This document shows, piece by piece, positions 22,690 through 34,222 of a DNA stretch of 64,000 nucleotides; position 1 is the first letter of the stretch, and every line of letters starts with the position of its first letter. Source of the DNA: Aurelia coerulea (lineage: Eukaryota > Cnidaria > Scyphozoa > Semaeostomeae > Ulmaridae); the NCBI GenBank assembly GCA_039566865.1, contig CM076948.1:14643001-14707000 (forward strand), in the 5' to 3' direction. The notes below the pieces were generated by a model, which made no database searches, had not been told where the DNA came from, and was given only the letters and a program-made list of their open reading frames with translations. Made by a program: the position numbers and the translations under genes.

Positions 22690-24035
22690 TCTGTCCAGCC
22701 ACTTCCGCTGCAGTAGAAGAATCGAAGAGCAAAGGAGCAAACATCGTTTTATGAGTAGGTGACGTTCAGCTTTTGACTAAGATTGAAGAGGTAATTTTTG
22801 TTAAGTGGGATATTTTTTCAACCCTAGTTGTTCCAAAAGTGTCATAGATATTGAAATCGACAATAACATCATCACTACATTGATAGATCTCCTTGGAGAA
22901 GGTAATTAACGATTTGTGGAAGGCTATTGTTCTCTGTTCGGTGATTAGTAACAATTTTTATCCGACCAAATAGTCATGTGATTCAAGAGAAAAGCTTTGT
23001 TTCTGAGCATGAGAACTCTTCCCCAGCCCGTGTTAGATGCATCTGTAGAGATTTTAATGTTGAAAACTTTTTTTTTTTTTTTTCTTTTACAGTTCGGGAT
23101 TTTTTGTTTTTTGTTTTGTTTTTTGTTTAGTTTTTTGTTTAGCATTTGCCGAAGCTTGCATTATTTGTTTGGTGTAGAGCATCACTGCTGGTACTGCAAG
23201 AGTAAATAATGTTGCTTTTCATGTAAAGGACTGAAGTGTATGAAGGCAGATGTACTTTGAACTCAAGATAGACTCTCGAAACAACGCAAGAGCTGCTTTT
23301 TGTCTTGAGAATGCATGTTTCACGGAGATTAGCCCCAACAACACAAATACGTTGCTGTAGTTACAGGATAGACTCTGCAAGGCCTATAAAGTAGACACAC
23401 GAAACAAATGTTAACGCTGTGATGATAAAAAGGGGCTGATTCAGTAACTTCTAAATTTGATCATGACTCCGTTAGATTCCTTGGTGACTGCAACTGGCCA
23501 ATGTGCCTGTCGTCGATGTACTGCGTTAAAGGTACTCCCTGCGATCGAATGAAATGGGAGGCTCCAAGGCCGATCGTTTGATATACGTAGGAGCTTGGGT
23601 TCCACACAAAAGGTAACGTATTACAAAATGACATACCTTCCTTTCCAAGACAAATCAAAATATTCTCTACTATCTTGTGTAATTTTTACGTGGTCGTAGC
23701 CTGACTTATCGTCCAATTTGGTCTAAAAAAAGTCCCTGGTAAACATTTTCGTCTATGAAAGGAGAAGAAAGCTCATCATGGCACATTCTTGGCTTTGCTG
23801 GTTTTTATTGTAATAGTCGTGGTGGAATACAGTCTCCATGTTCACCCCGGATTGAAAATGAACCGTTGTGGAGGCGTTCCAGAATTTTCATGGAGATAAA
23901 CTCTTCAAAATTGATACAGCTAGGGTTATTAGGAAAAGACAGGCTAGGGTGATTTATCAGAATCATAAATCTTTCCTTTGAACGAACCTTGAAATGGTGC
24001 ATGACATCAAAACAGAAACACAAAGGTTGATACAT
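22690..24035 (-). pseudogene. DIRS-type retrotransposon RT/RNase H remnant
   Basis: Reading the minus strand from 24035: a pre-RT segment with FEEFISMKILERLHNGSFS and KPRMCHDE, RT motif A (KLDDKSGYDHV near 23710), W-KGRYV, then LPFVWNPSSYVYQTIGLGAS and the catalytic LTQYIDDRHIGQL (23520-23560), and further down an RNase H-like KISTDASNTGWGR (about 23030) and EQRTIAFHKSL (about 22930). This order matches DIRS-type elements common in cnidarians. Multiple frameshifts and stops exist. No tyrosine recombinase domain was recognised, and no split or inverted repeats typical of DIRS termini were found. Confidence 0.7.
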
Positions 24036-24081
24036 TTTCAGGACTTCTCCCCGTTAGTGGTAGTTGAGGAGAATAGTCTGC

Positions 24082-24310
24082 CATACATTATCATATTATT
24101 ATTATTATTATTATTATTATTTTTATTTTTATTCCTATTATTATCATTACTGTTATTATTACTATTATTACTATTATTACTATTATCACTATTACTACGA
24201 TTACTATTAGTACTACTACTGTATTACTATTATTATTATTATTATCATTATTATCATATTTATCATTATTATCATTTTTATCATAATTATTATTATTTTT
24301 AATCGGACAC
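24082..24310. repeat. Mixed TTA/TTATTT/TTACTA microsatellite
   Basis: About 220 bases of degenerate trinucleotide repeats (ATT with TTTATT, TACTAT and ATC variants) next to the DIRS remnant. Confidence 0.95.
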
Positions 24311-25129
24311 TGTATATCATAGAACTTACTGTGGGATTTGAATCGAACTCGAATGAGAATGCTTTACGGAAAAAACACAAGTATTCAGAACTCGTCGAAA
24401 GCTCTTTCGCGAAAATACGATGCTGTTAGATTTGGCAATGTATCCATGGGTTCTTTTGGAAATGTTTGAAACCAGTTGTGATACTTTTTCAATGTTAAAC
24501 AAACTCAGAACGATCCAGGGCTAAAAGGATTATGTGCTAAAAAGTATAACAAACATTATGATTCGTTGCACGTATTACATATTTTGTATACGAAACAAGC
24601 CATGGAATAACCCAGCTCACCTCGAACTCTGAAGAATTACAGAATCTTAACTAAACTCCTGAGTGCTAGCAGTCATATCTTTGCGTTGACAAAGAGAAAA
24701 GAATGACCGGCTCTTTTATACTTAATTTGTGAATTGTAAATTTTGCTATATCTTTTACTAAGAAGAATTTTTAAACCATTATAAATGTATAGATTTTGAT
24801 TTTCAAAATGAAAGAAGTTCCCATCATTAATACCTTCATAGTAGGCGTTAAAAGTTGTAGCTAAATTGCAGCTAATTGATGCCTACTAAAACAAGAATTA
24901 AATTTTTATTAAGTACAAAGTAAAATAGATCTAATTAATATGTTAAGCTGTAATTAAAACAGCACACCTAGTAATTTTTCCTCTGTACTCTCTATGAATG
25001 TTGTAGTTCAAATTTTTATCGATAAATCGTTGCTTTTTGTACCAAAAATCACACACTGGCACTTATCGTCACAGCTTCTTGCAGTTATTTTAAAACCACT
25101 CTGAAAGGATAGGGAGTCGTTTAAAAACG
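24311..25129. other. AT-rich non-coding stretch
   Basis: No frame with recognisable similarity. It probably includes decayed 3' parts of the LINE at 25130-25300, but I cannot support domains here. Confidence 0.5.
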
Positions 25130-25300
25130 ATTGATTATATTTCATGATTGTGATATAATTTTGTGATTAATAAATTAGGATTCAAGCAGTCAATGGCTTT
25201 GGAAAGGTCCATAACTACGGTCTCAGCATTGTTTCCACTGCCCAATGCCTCTCTGCAGTTTGCAATAATTTCCTTCATGCAGTTTTTCTGCTATCTAATT
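25130..25300 (-). pseudogene. LINE reverse transcriptase scrap
   Basis: On the minus strand this reads MKEIIANCREALGSGNN, then VVMDLSKAIDCLNPNLL, then ITKLY. This is the RT motif A neighbourhood (a DLSKAFDCL-like core) of CR1/Jockey-type LINEs. The flanks lose frame quickly. The catalytic YADD region was not found. Confidence 0.55.
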
Positions 25301-25937
25301 GATTGAAAAGATCTCCAACCACAAAATTAATCAGGATTTTGAAAAGCCAATTCTAGCAAGGAGTATTTTTGAAAACCGTCTTTTATATCTTTTATCAGGT
25401 AGAGAAAATTCTGAAAGAGTGAGCAAGAGGGTAACCCCTTATAGTCACACCAAGATATTTCTCTTCGAGAACATTCCATGCTGTTCAGTTCTTCCATGAT
25501 TGTATCGAAAGATAGGTTTTTTGGTGAAGACTAAACAAGAGATTAGGAACTAAGAAAAAAACTTTTTTGTAAAACCTTTTTTGGGGGTACCCTCCAGCTC
25601 AGCCATTCAGAACTATCGCACGAGGCCATGTATTAGATCTTTAGTAAGATCCCCAAATGGCTGAGATGGAGCGTGTGGACAAGAGTTTTTGTGGAAGACG
25701 TTGACGGAAAAGAGCCCCCAGCTTCGTCTGCCAAAATTGAAGCCAACGAATAGAGATATAACAGCAGTTGTATGCAACAAAGGAAAGCATGTATTTAAAC
25801 GCAAGAAATAGTTGAAAGTTTAATATCAAAACAAATTTTTTGTTATTTTTTCCGTTTTTTCTGCCTCCCTGTGTAGGGGGAACGGCCTCCTTCTAAAACA
25901 CTGTCTTTTTAAATTTAATTTTCTAAATTCATTTTTA

Positions 25938-27120
25938 GGCTGTAAGCGAATGATTAAGCTTTAACGGCAAAAGAGCATAACAAACAAACCTGTAATCTGT
26001 CTTTAGGCCGTAAGCGAATGATTAAGCTTCAACGGCAAAAGCAATAAAAAGTAACCTAATCAAATTTTAGGCCGTAAGCGAATGATTAAGCTTCAACGGC
26101 AAAGAGAATAAAAGTAACTTAATCTGTTTTCAGGCCGTAAGCGAATGATTAAGCTTCAACGGCAAAAGAGAATAAAAGTAACCTAATCAATTTTCAGGCC
26201 GTAAGCGAATGATTAAGCTTCAACGGCAAAAGAGAATAAAAGTAATCTAATCAATTTTCAGGCCGTAAGCCAATGATTAAGCTTCAACGGCAAAAGAGAA
26301 TAAAAGTAAGCTAATCAATTTTTAGGCAGTAAGCGAATGATTAAGCTTCAACAGCAAAAGAATAAAAGTAACCTAATTAATTTTTAGGCCGTGAACGAAT
26401 GATTAAGCTTCAACAGCAAAAGAATAAAAGTAACCTAATTAATTTTTAGGCCGTGAACGAATGATTAAGCTTCAACAGCAAAAGAATAAAAGTAACCTAA
26501 TTAATTTTTAGGCCGTGAACGAATGATTAAGCTTTAACGGCAAAAGAGAATAAAAGTAACCTAAACAATTTTTAGGCCGTAAGCGAATGATTAAGCTTCA
26601 ACGGCAAAAGAGAATAAAAGTAACCTAATCAATTTTTAGGCCGTGAACGAATGATTAAGCTTTAATGGCAAAAGAGAATAAAAGTAACCTAATCAATTTT
26701 TAGGCATTAAGCGAATGATTAAGCTTCAACGGCAAAAGAGAATAAAAGTAACCTAATCAATTTTCAGGCCGTAAGCGAATGATTAAGCTCAACGGCAAAA
26801 GAGAATAAAAGTAACCTAATCAATTAGGCCGTAAGCGAAAGATCAAGCTTCAACGGCAAAAGAGAATAAAAGTAACCTAATCGATTTTTTAGGCCGTAAG
26901 CGAAATGATTAAGCTTCAACGGCAAAAGAGAATAAAAGTAACCTAATCTATATTTAGGCCGTAAGCGAATGATTAAGCTGCAACGGCAAAAGAGAATAAA
27001 AGTAACTTAATCTGTTTTCAGGCCGTACGCGAATGATTAAGCTAACGGCAAAAGAGAATAAAAGTAACCTAATCTATATTTAGGCCGCAAGCGAATGATT
27101 AAGCTTCAAACGGCAAAAAG
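25938..27120. repeat. Satellite array, ~63-bp unit, 19 copies
   Basis: Nineteen units begin AGGCCGTAAGCGAATGATTA, contain AAGCTTCAACGGCAAAAGAG and end TAACCTAATCAATTTT. Period varies from about 57 to 66 bp. Three consecutive units (8-10) share the variant CCGTGAACG, so local duplication of blocks has occurred. A HindIII-type AAGCTT is present in most units. No coding frame crosses the array. Confidence 0.95.
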
Positions 27121-27850
27121 GGGAATAGAAGATAACCTACTCGAATGATTAAGCTTCAACGGAAGCGAACAAATCAATTTTCAATGGACGCAAATGAATT
27201 AAGCTTCAATGGAAGCGAACAAATTAAGCTTCAACGGAAGCGAACGAATTAAGCTTCAACGGAAGCGAACGATTTAAGCTTCAACGGAAGCGAACGAATC
27301 AATCTTCAATGGACGTAAACGAATTAAGCTTCAATGGAAGCGAACAAAATTAAGCTTCAACGGAAGCGAACAAACCTATCTTCAATGGACGCACACGAAT
27401 TAAGCTTCAACGGAAGCGAACGAATTGAGCTTCAACGGAAGCGAACAATTTAAGCTTCAACGGAAGCGAACGAATCAATCTTCAATGGACGTAAACGAAT
27501 TAAGCTTCATGCTATCCCTGCCATTTTAAACTAGGGGTATTTTTATACTAGATCTTTAGTTTTTATTACCATTTCATACATGTAAATAGCCTTTCTTTCC
27601 TTTATTACATTTTTAATTTTTACTTTGTATGGCAAAATTTTACATACATACATACATTCAATGGAAGCGAACAAAATTAAGCTTCAACGGAAGCGAACGA
27701 ATTAAGCTTCATCGGAAGCGAACGAATTAAGCTTCAACGGAAGCGAACGAACCTATCTTCAATGGACGCACACGAATTAAGCTTCAACAGAAGCGAACGA
27801 ATTAAGCTTCAACGGAAGCGAACAAATTAAGCTTTTAACGAAAGCGATTT
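27121..27850. repeat. Satellite array, ~24-25-bp unit derived from the 63-bp unit
   Basis: Tandem units of AATTAAGCTTCAACGGAAGCG(A)AC continue the array. They keep only the AAGCTTCAACGG and AAGCGAA parts of the longer unit. Every few units a variant AATCAATCTTCAATGGACG appears, giving a higher-order pattern. A LINE-like tail interrupts at 27512-27656. Confidence 0.9.
27512..27656 (+). mobile_element. LINE/SINE 3' tail inserted in satellite
   Basis: About 145 bp of unrelated sequence end in TTTACTTTGTATGGCAAAAT and a (CATA)n tail, breaking the satellite within a unit (CTTCA before, TTCAATGG after). The terminal tetranucleotide repeat is typical of some non-LTR 3' ends. No coding part remains. 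Confidence 0.55.
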
Positions 27851-28721
27851 CAATGCCATGATAAAAATAAATAACTACTCAAACTGTTAAATAATAAATT
27901 GTTTGTTTGTATGTTTGTATGTTTGTATGTTTGTTTGTTTTTTACGACCGCAAGCAAAAGGCCCGCAGAAGGTTAAGCTTTAGCGGTTTACGAGCAAAAT
28001 TGAGAGGCGTATCACTATGCAAAAAATCTCGTACGCCTTAGGCAAAAAGACAACCTATTCGAGTAAAAAACATTAAAATATCCCTTAAAAACCTGTAGTA
28101 AAACAAAAAATAGAATAAAGGTCTCGTACGCTTTTGAAGAATGATACACCCCTCAGAAAGAATAAATATCCTATAATACGTTTTGTGAACATATAGCACG
28201 TGCCTTCCTAAAACCTAAATTACCCTTTTCTTGTTTTTCAGTATGAGTGAAATTACGAGTAGGCCTAGCCCTTTTTTGTGACCCTATGGAACTGCTGCAA
28301 CACCCTGAAGTAAACTTTTTGAAAAACGGGTCTTAACGAAAGACAAATAGAAGAAAACCAAAAACTGTGTGTTGAAATAGAATGCGGTGAAAAAACAAAG
28401 GGCAACTGTATAAGAGCTAGTGAATATAAACCTTCATAAAAACTCGCTGTGTCTAGGCCTATGCACCAAAATGGCAGTGAAATATCACACGTGCAGCTAT
28501 GAGAACAGCAAGAAACTGCAAAAAATGAAAACAAAACTCACGTTGTTCGGGGCAGGTGCAATTGCAACTGCTGGATTTGGTATTGCTGGTTGTTGAACAG
28601 GTTCTCCTTGATTTTATAAAACTGCAGTGACTTCAGCATCAGAAATTTGCACTGGCTGCTGTGCTTACTGTGTCGTGGCAGTGACGGTTCGCTCTGTTTC
28701 GATTTTGAGATGCAGTTCGCA
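27851..28721. other. Diverged satellite edge, TTTG/TATG microsatellite, non-coding DNA
   Basis: Just after the array is a (TTTGTATG)n run (27898-27942) and a diverged satellite-like stretch (27955-28005, GGTTAAGCTTTAGCGG). Beyond this I see no supported gene up to the right end of the large element. Confidence 0.5.
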
Positions 28722-28883
28722 GAGATTGTTGCTTGGAATGCACTAGGCGTGGTCCAGCTCATGCTTAAATACGATGAATCCCCTTGGGGCCTTAAATTCA
28801 CGTGCAAAGGGTTACGTGAAGCACGATTAGCCACTTGGGACTTAGCCCTTTTGTTATTCGGAGTTTGTAATCCAGTGAAAATA

Positions 28884-30240
28884 CGATACATAGACGATGT
28901 ATTTTTTGTATGGGATCATAATCAAGAAGAGCTGAAACATTTCCTGTCTTATTGCAACTCATTCGCTGCAAAGAATTCTTACAGATCTACTATTAAATTT
29001 ACAATGGAATATTCCAAATCTGATGTTGTTTTTCTAGACACAAAAGTAAAAAAGCATGATGGAACATTGATAACAGAATTACATTGCAAACCAACAGCTA
29101 CGCACACTTACCTCCACAAACTATCAGACCATCCAACGCATACACTTCGCTCAAATCCGTTGGCTCCGTTTATAAGAATAAGACGGATCTGTCACCTTTT
29201 GACTGACTATCGAAAATATGCAACGCAATTCATAAACTTTTATGCAAACCGAGGATATTCCGTGAAAACACTAACAAAAGTTGCAACCGAAGTAGAAGCA
29301 CGAGATCGCAACTGTCTATTAAAACAGAAAGTTACTGAAAAGAATAAAGAAAACAGTGTTCCTCTAGTAATTGATTGGCACCAGAAGTTTAAGGGACTCT
29401 CCCAAATACTACAAAGACACTACCATTTCATGATAATTGAACATCCAGATCTCAAACAAGTATTCCCAGAACCACCAATAATTTCCTACCGAAAAAATCC
29501 AAACTTGCACAATCATCTGGTTCAAACAAAGCGACAAAAGAGCAAAAAGGCCGGCTATTCTGTGCGCTGTACTTTAGAAAAATCAAAGAAAAGAGGACGT
29601 CCATGCAAATTGTGCTGCCACATGGGACAAACAAATGACATAACAAATACAAAGACTGGCAAAACATGTCGTATTGACGGTGGTTCCTGCAACAGCAAAA
29701 ATGTGATTTATGCCGCTGAATGTATGAAGCATCAGCTAGTATACATCGGATATACATCCACAGCTTTAAGCCAAAGGTTTAATAAGCACCGGAGTGATGC
29801 AAAGCATGATCCGGATGCAACGGAACTGGGCAAACATTTTCACGAGAGTGAATCATGCAATTTTGATAGGGATTTAAAGGTACATATCCTGCAGAGATTA
29901 GAGGGAGATCGTGATAAATTAGAACATTACGAAAACTTATGGATATCACGATTAGACTCCAGAGAACCAAACGGACTAAATTCTAGCCTTAATGAGCTCG
30001 GAAAGACATATTATAAACTATACAAGCATATGTAGCAGTTTAATAAAATTTCGTCACATCAATCGTTCTCCGTTCTCTATTTCATTGTTAGAATTTTAGA
30101 CTCCTTTTATTTATGGAACACAACATTCGCATTTGATAACGTTAGATTGTAAAACATTTATTCGAACATTAATTGACTGATGAAGGTCTACGATAGATCG
30201 AAAATTTTCAAACAAACTAGTCTTCTTTTCTCTGCGTATT
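28884..30240 (+). pseudogene. Family-2 PLE copy C, 3' part (catalytic block to tail)
   Basis: It resumes exactly at RYIDDVFFVWDHNQEELKHF and stays open through the thumb, Cys-rich part and GIY-YIG domain to the stop at 30035 (ending YYKLYKHM). It differs from copy A at only a few positions, for example NPLAPF for NPLSPF. The 3' tail (30036-30240) contains CTGATGA at 30176 and a CGAAAA block, and resembles copy B's tail more than copy A's. The open frame upstream of 28884 is insert sequence, not PLE. Confidence 0.9.
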
Positions 30241-30278
30241 ATCGACCTGAAACAAGAATACTCAATCTTACTTGACGC

Positions 30279-30280
<2 letters not shown>

Positions 30281-30326
<46 letters not shown>

Positions 30327-30362
30327 CATTATTATCATTATTATCATTATTAGTATTATTAT
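30281..30362. repeat. (ATT)n microsatellite
   Basis: ATT run with ATTATC variants at the 3' boundary of the split PLE. Confidence 0.95.
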
Positions 30363-30439
30363 ACGTGGTGCTAAATGTCACAGTTCATACTGGTTGCTTT
30401 TTCTTTGGCCGGGTGTAAACAATACACCTAAGGCATGTC

Positions 30440-30690
30440 ATGTCCTGAAGTTTAGATGCTAAGTACTTTACGAAGGATCCTTGCCGTTCCTAGTAAGCAT
30501 GTCTTTTGGACCGTCTGAAGATTCATATTTTCTGAGACGCTTCTGATGTTATCTTCCATTCCTTTTCTGATGGTACCGAGTGCTCCTATCACAATGGGTA
30601 TTACTTCCGTTTTCATTTTCGACATCCTTTGTATCTCAATTTCCAGATCTTGATATTTGCCTTTCTTTTCCATTTCTTTGATGGAAAATT
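30440..30690 (-). pseudogene. RLE LINE extreme C-terminus
   Basis: A 73-residue frame contains KYQDLEIEIQRM, TEVIPIVIGALGTIRKG and the terminal block TCLLGTARILRKVLS. This matches the ends of the copies at 3.3 kb and 57.8 kb. The nuclease PD-D residues are already lost by 5' truncation. ATT repeats lie on both sides (to 30362 and from 30686). Confidence 0.75.
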
Positions 30691-30714
30691 ATTATTATTA
30701 TTATCATTATTCTC

Positions 30715-32140
30715 AAATATCCTGCGACCAGCTGGTAAATATTTGGAATAAAGATCATGAGAACAAATGCTTATTGTGTAAGCATCACACAGAAGTAGAG
30801 ACCATTTAATGAAATCCTGTAAAAAATTTAAAGATCTTTACTCAAAACGACACGATAGGATAGTAGAAGCCATTTATCAAAAAGGTTCGTCGGTGCAATG
30901 AAACGTCAACCTTTTTTGTTAACAGAATGGCAGAAACAGCATTTCCACGTTTACGAACTGAACTGCAGCAAATCAATAACCGGAAGCCTGATTTGCTAGA
31001 GATAAATTTGAACAAAAAAGAATGCAAGGTTATAGAAGTAACTTTATATTTCGATTTGTACATGTCAGAGTCATATAAAAGTATGATATGATATAATTTT
31101 TTATACACGAAACTACCCTTCAGCTTAAATACAATAAATAAATTGGTTATTAACAAAAGATCAAATTAAAAAAAAAAAATACCTAAGATGCTGTTCTTCC
31201 AGGGGGTCGTGTTTTAAACTGATATTTTCAGTCAGCTCTTCAAATACTCCTTTAGTTCTTTTTTAAAGCGACTAATAGTCGGGAGTTCTCTAATATCAAC
31301 TGGGATATTGTTCCAAACTTTCATAGCAGAATAGTAATAACTCTTTTTCGCATATTCTGTATTTAGTCTAGGAATTTGTAGATCTCTACAGTACCTTGTT
31401 GCATAGTTTGACTGCGACGATCTTTGCTGAAATTTATCCCAGAGGCTTTCAGGGCTTAATTTGTTCATAATCTTATATGTCATGACCGATCTATCAAATC
31501 GAATAATATTTTCAACGCTCAGCCAGTCACATGACCAGTTATCCTTGAATCTGGCGCTTTCGATTACTGACCGGGCCCTGTCCTGCAGACGTTGGAGGGC
31601 ATCAAGTTTTGTTTTTGGAAGGCTGCCCCATATTTCATTAGCATAACGTAGATGGCTCTCGACAATAGCGTAGTAGACACTACACAGCTTTGTTTGGGGA
31701 ATTATATTTCTTAATTTCTTTAGTGACGCAAGTCCTCCAAAAACTTTACCCTTCACAGTTTTGTATTGCTCGTCCCACTTTAGGTTCTCGTCGACAGTGA
31801 CACCTAGCGATTTCGTCTTCGTAACACGCTTAATATCTGAGCCATTTAACGTGAGTGCATACGATAGTAAAGATAGTAAGTACCAACAACTCAAAAACAT
31901 ATTGAATCGGAATGGGATAAAGACAAAAGTAAGAATAGTGTGCTTTGGCTCGCTTGGAACTGTTCATGAAGATGTGAGAAAGAACTTAAGAGGATTAGGA
32001 CTTTCGAGTGAGGAGGCAAAGTCTACGATGAAATGGTGTAGTGTGTCTAATATGATATGTGGAAACACAATATGGCGAAACAGATGCAAAGGGATTCACG
32101 GACAAATTGGAATTATGAAAGTATGCTGGACAAACATTTG
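30715..32140 (+). pseudogene. RLE LINE C-terminal region, interrupted by another LINE
   Basis: The left part (30715-31090) reads, with frameshifts and stops, FKDLYSKRHDRIVEAIYQKG and NRKPDLLEINLNKKECKVIE, the knuckle-to-nuclease region. The right part (31868-32140) continues SKYQQLKNILNRNGIKTKV, then RIVCFGSLGTVHEDVRKNL and WCSVSNMICGNTIWRNRCKG. The two halves flank a minus-strand LINE fragment at 31165-31868. The family is that of 32385-33886 (KPDIVIID, HVLCFGALG), distinct from the R4/Dong-like copies at 0.6-3.7 kb. Confidence 0.75.
31165..31868 (-). pseudogene. CR1/L2-like LINE, C-terminal fragment
   Basis: A ~210-residue open frame holds the end of a non-LTR RT and its C-terminal tail: KSLGVTVDENLKWDEQ, then YYAIVESHLRYANEIWG, then RLQDRARSVIESA, ending FKKELKEYLKS. 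These are typical of CR1/L2-type elements. It is 5'-truncated at about 31868; the 3' side has a T-run/A-run (31170) and AT-rich tail. It is inserted antisense into the RLE LINE above. Residues before KRVTKTKSLGV come from the host element, so the apparent start is not real. Confidence 0.8.
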
Positions 32141-32188
32141 ACGTTGAGACATCTTAGTTAGCTCTTGTTTGTCAAATCATATCAGAAT

Positions 32189-32382
<194 letters not shown>

Positions 32383-32384
32383 AA

Positions 32385-33886
32385 AAAACGACGTCAGTCC
32401 AGTCATTACCGTTCAGGGTAATGTTCTAGAGACGCATGATCGAAACTATTCGTACAAGTATTTGGGAAAATCTCTCTCGTTGTCAGGTGAAGAAAGTGCT
32501 CAAGTTGAGGAATTTATTGCAACATATCTCGATTTAGTAAAGGAAATCTCGGATTCCAGTTTACCATTGGCACTTAAAGCAAGCGCACTAAATAACATGG
32601 CCCTAGCCAAAGTCCTCCATCATTTTTATAATACGCGATTAACGGAAGAACAACTAGATAATATTGACAGGTCAGTTACTAAGACTGTCAGAGAAATGTA
32701 TGCATTATACACTACTACAACCAATCTTGTGATTTATTTACCACGGGAGTATGGTGGTATTGGAGTGAAAAGAGTGTCTGATGTTTATCGGACTACAAGA
32801 CTGGCATTTCCAGTCAAGATGCTGAATCATGATGTGCCACAGTTCAGAAATATGGCTCGTGAGTCTTTGAGGTTAGATATGGACAAAAGGGGAGTATTAC
32901 TGTCAGAGAGTAGCGATAACTTTCTTGGCTATGACTTGAATTCTAATGGTTTTTTGAATACGAGAACGCGATTCGGGTGCCAGTCAGACTGGCCAGACAT
33001 GTTACGATATGCTCGTAAGTTGGGCGTTAAAGTGATTTTCAGAAACGGAAAAGCAGAAATAACCTACAACGATTTAACTCTGGACGAAACCCCTAAACTT
33101 CAGAATATACTTTTTCGCATTACCATAGATAGAGATCTTCAGAAGGCCAAAGAACTTAGTATCCAAGGTCCTTTTCTTGGACTAAATGACATTCAGGTAA
33201 AAGCGTCTCATTCTATCTTTTACAACTGGAAGATAAGCGATGATTTGGTTCGTTTTGCTATCAAAGCGCGTTTAAGTTTACTCCCAACAAATTTCACAAC
33301 TTATATTTGGAACAGGACAAATGATCCGTATTGTCCGCTTTGTTTTAGCCACACAGAAAGTATTGCGCATTTGTTTAATGGATGCAAGGAATTTCATAAT
33401 TTCTACAGTCGCCGGCACGATCGGATTGTTGAAAAACTTTTCGATGAAGTAAAGTTGATATTATGTTCGAGCAAGAAAGTTTATACAAACAAGTTACTAG
33501 AAACTTTGTTGCCAGAATATCGAGAAGAGCTGACCTTGCTTCAACATCGGAAACCGGACATTGTTATTATTGATAAAACTTCACGAGATATCATCATAGC
33601 AGAAGTTACAGTTTGTTTTGATCTCTACTTTGGATTCTCGTTTCCAGCGAAGTGTGATCGCTACCAGGACCTGTGTGACGTTCTTCGTGAAAATGGATGG
33701 AACCCTTCTCTTCATGTTCTGTGTTTTGGTGCACTTGGCTGTATCAAAGAGGACGTTTATGAACGATTGCGGAATATTGGCTTTGGAAAAGGAAAAGTAA
33801 AGGAACTGTTAGCTTGGTGCTCGATTTCTAATATTATTGGAGCGAACTATATCTGGAGGCACAGGGTGAAAAAATTGAGTCACTGA
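32385..33886 (+). pseudogene. RLE non-LTR retrotransposon, C-terminal 490 residues
   Basis: The frame is open from the microsatellite edge, so the ATG at 32462 is internal. It opens near the end of RT (SYKYLGKSLSLSGEES), then a thumb-like part (YLPREYGGIGVKRVSDVYR), a knuckle (CPLCFSHTESIAHLFNGC), and an RLE motif with HRKPDIVIID followed by IIIAEVTVCFDLYFG and YQDLCDVL. The second acidic position is E (AEVT) rather than D. It ends IIGANYIWRHRVKKLSH. The RT catalytic domain is absent. Its relative at 30.7-32.1 kb is degraded while this one stays open, so it is the younger copy. Confidence 0.8.
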
Positions 33887-34222
33887 TTTCTTTCCATTTC
33901 ACCTTTCGTTTTGGTCTGCTTTTGATAAACCTGGCTTTTAAGCCCACATCAAGTATCATTCTGTTCATCTTTGATACTCAGTGATAAATTTATTCACCGT
34001 TTGTACCATGGCGTTTATTAACGGGAACTGTAAAACCAGCAAACATTCTGTATATATTAACTAAGCAGTAGGTTTTGCCATTTGCTTGGGTGCAGAATAA
34101 TTTAGAATCGTATTATTGTTAATATTATCATTATAAAAGAATTGATTGCGATGCCTTGCTTGCTGAAAGTGAACAACAAACAAAAAAAAACAAGACTGCT
34201 TGCGTGAAAATTTACAAACACC
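33887..34222 (+). other. LINE 3' tail and left border of the large inverted-repeat segment
   Basis: The first part is presumably the 3' untranslated region of the LINE ending at 33886; a short poly-A-like run lies at 34185-34193. The border to the minisatellite at 34223 shows no clear target duplication. TTGCGTGA occurs here (about 34204) and also outside the right minisatellite (about 53905), in the same orientation, but without matching termini. Confidence 0.4.

Larger units (their letters stand above)
22228..28880. mobile_element. Large TIR-bounded element (~6.65 kb) inside PLE
   Basis: It starts with the same 23 bases as the adjacent small element and ends with the same ~160 bp (28722-28880). 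ATA occurs before it and after it (28881-28883). No transposase is recognisable. The contents are a DIRS pseudogene (22690-24035), TTA-type microsatellites, a LINE RT scrap, and the long satellite array of 25.94-27.85 kb. The transposon superfamily cannot be named from the termini; the target duplication is uncertain because the right end resembles the PLE target (CGATAC). Alternatively the interval arose by several events between two small copies. Confidence 0.6.

Noticed and set aside
23994..24302. Leu/Tyr-rich open frame
   Set aside because: It is a microsatellite translation.
25938..27120. CRISPR-like array
   Set aside because: Units abut directly without unique spacers and lie in an animal genome; it is a satellite.
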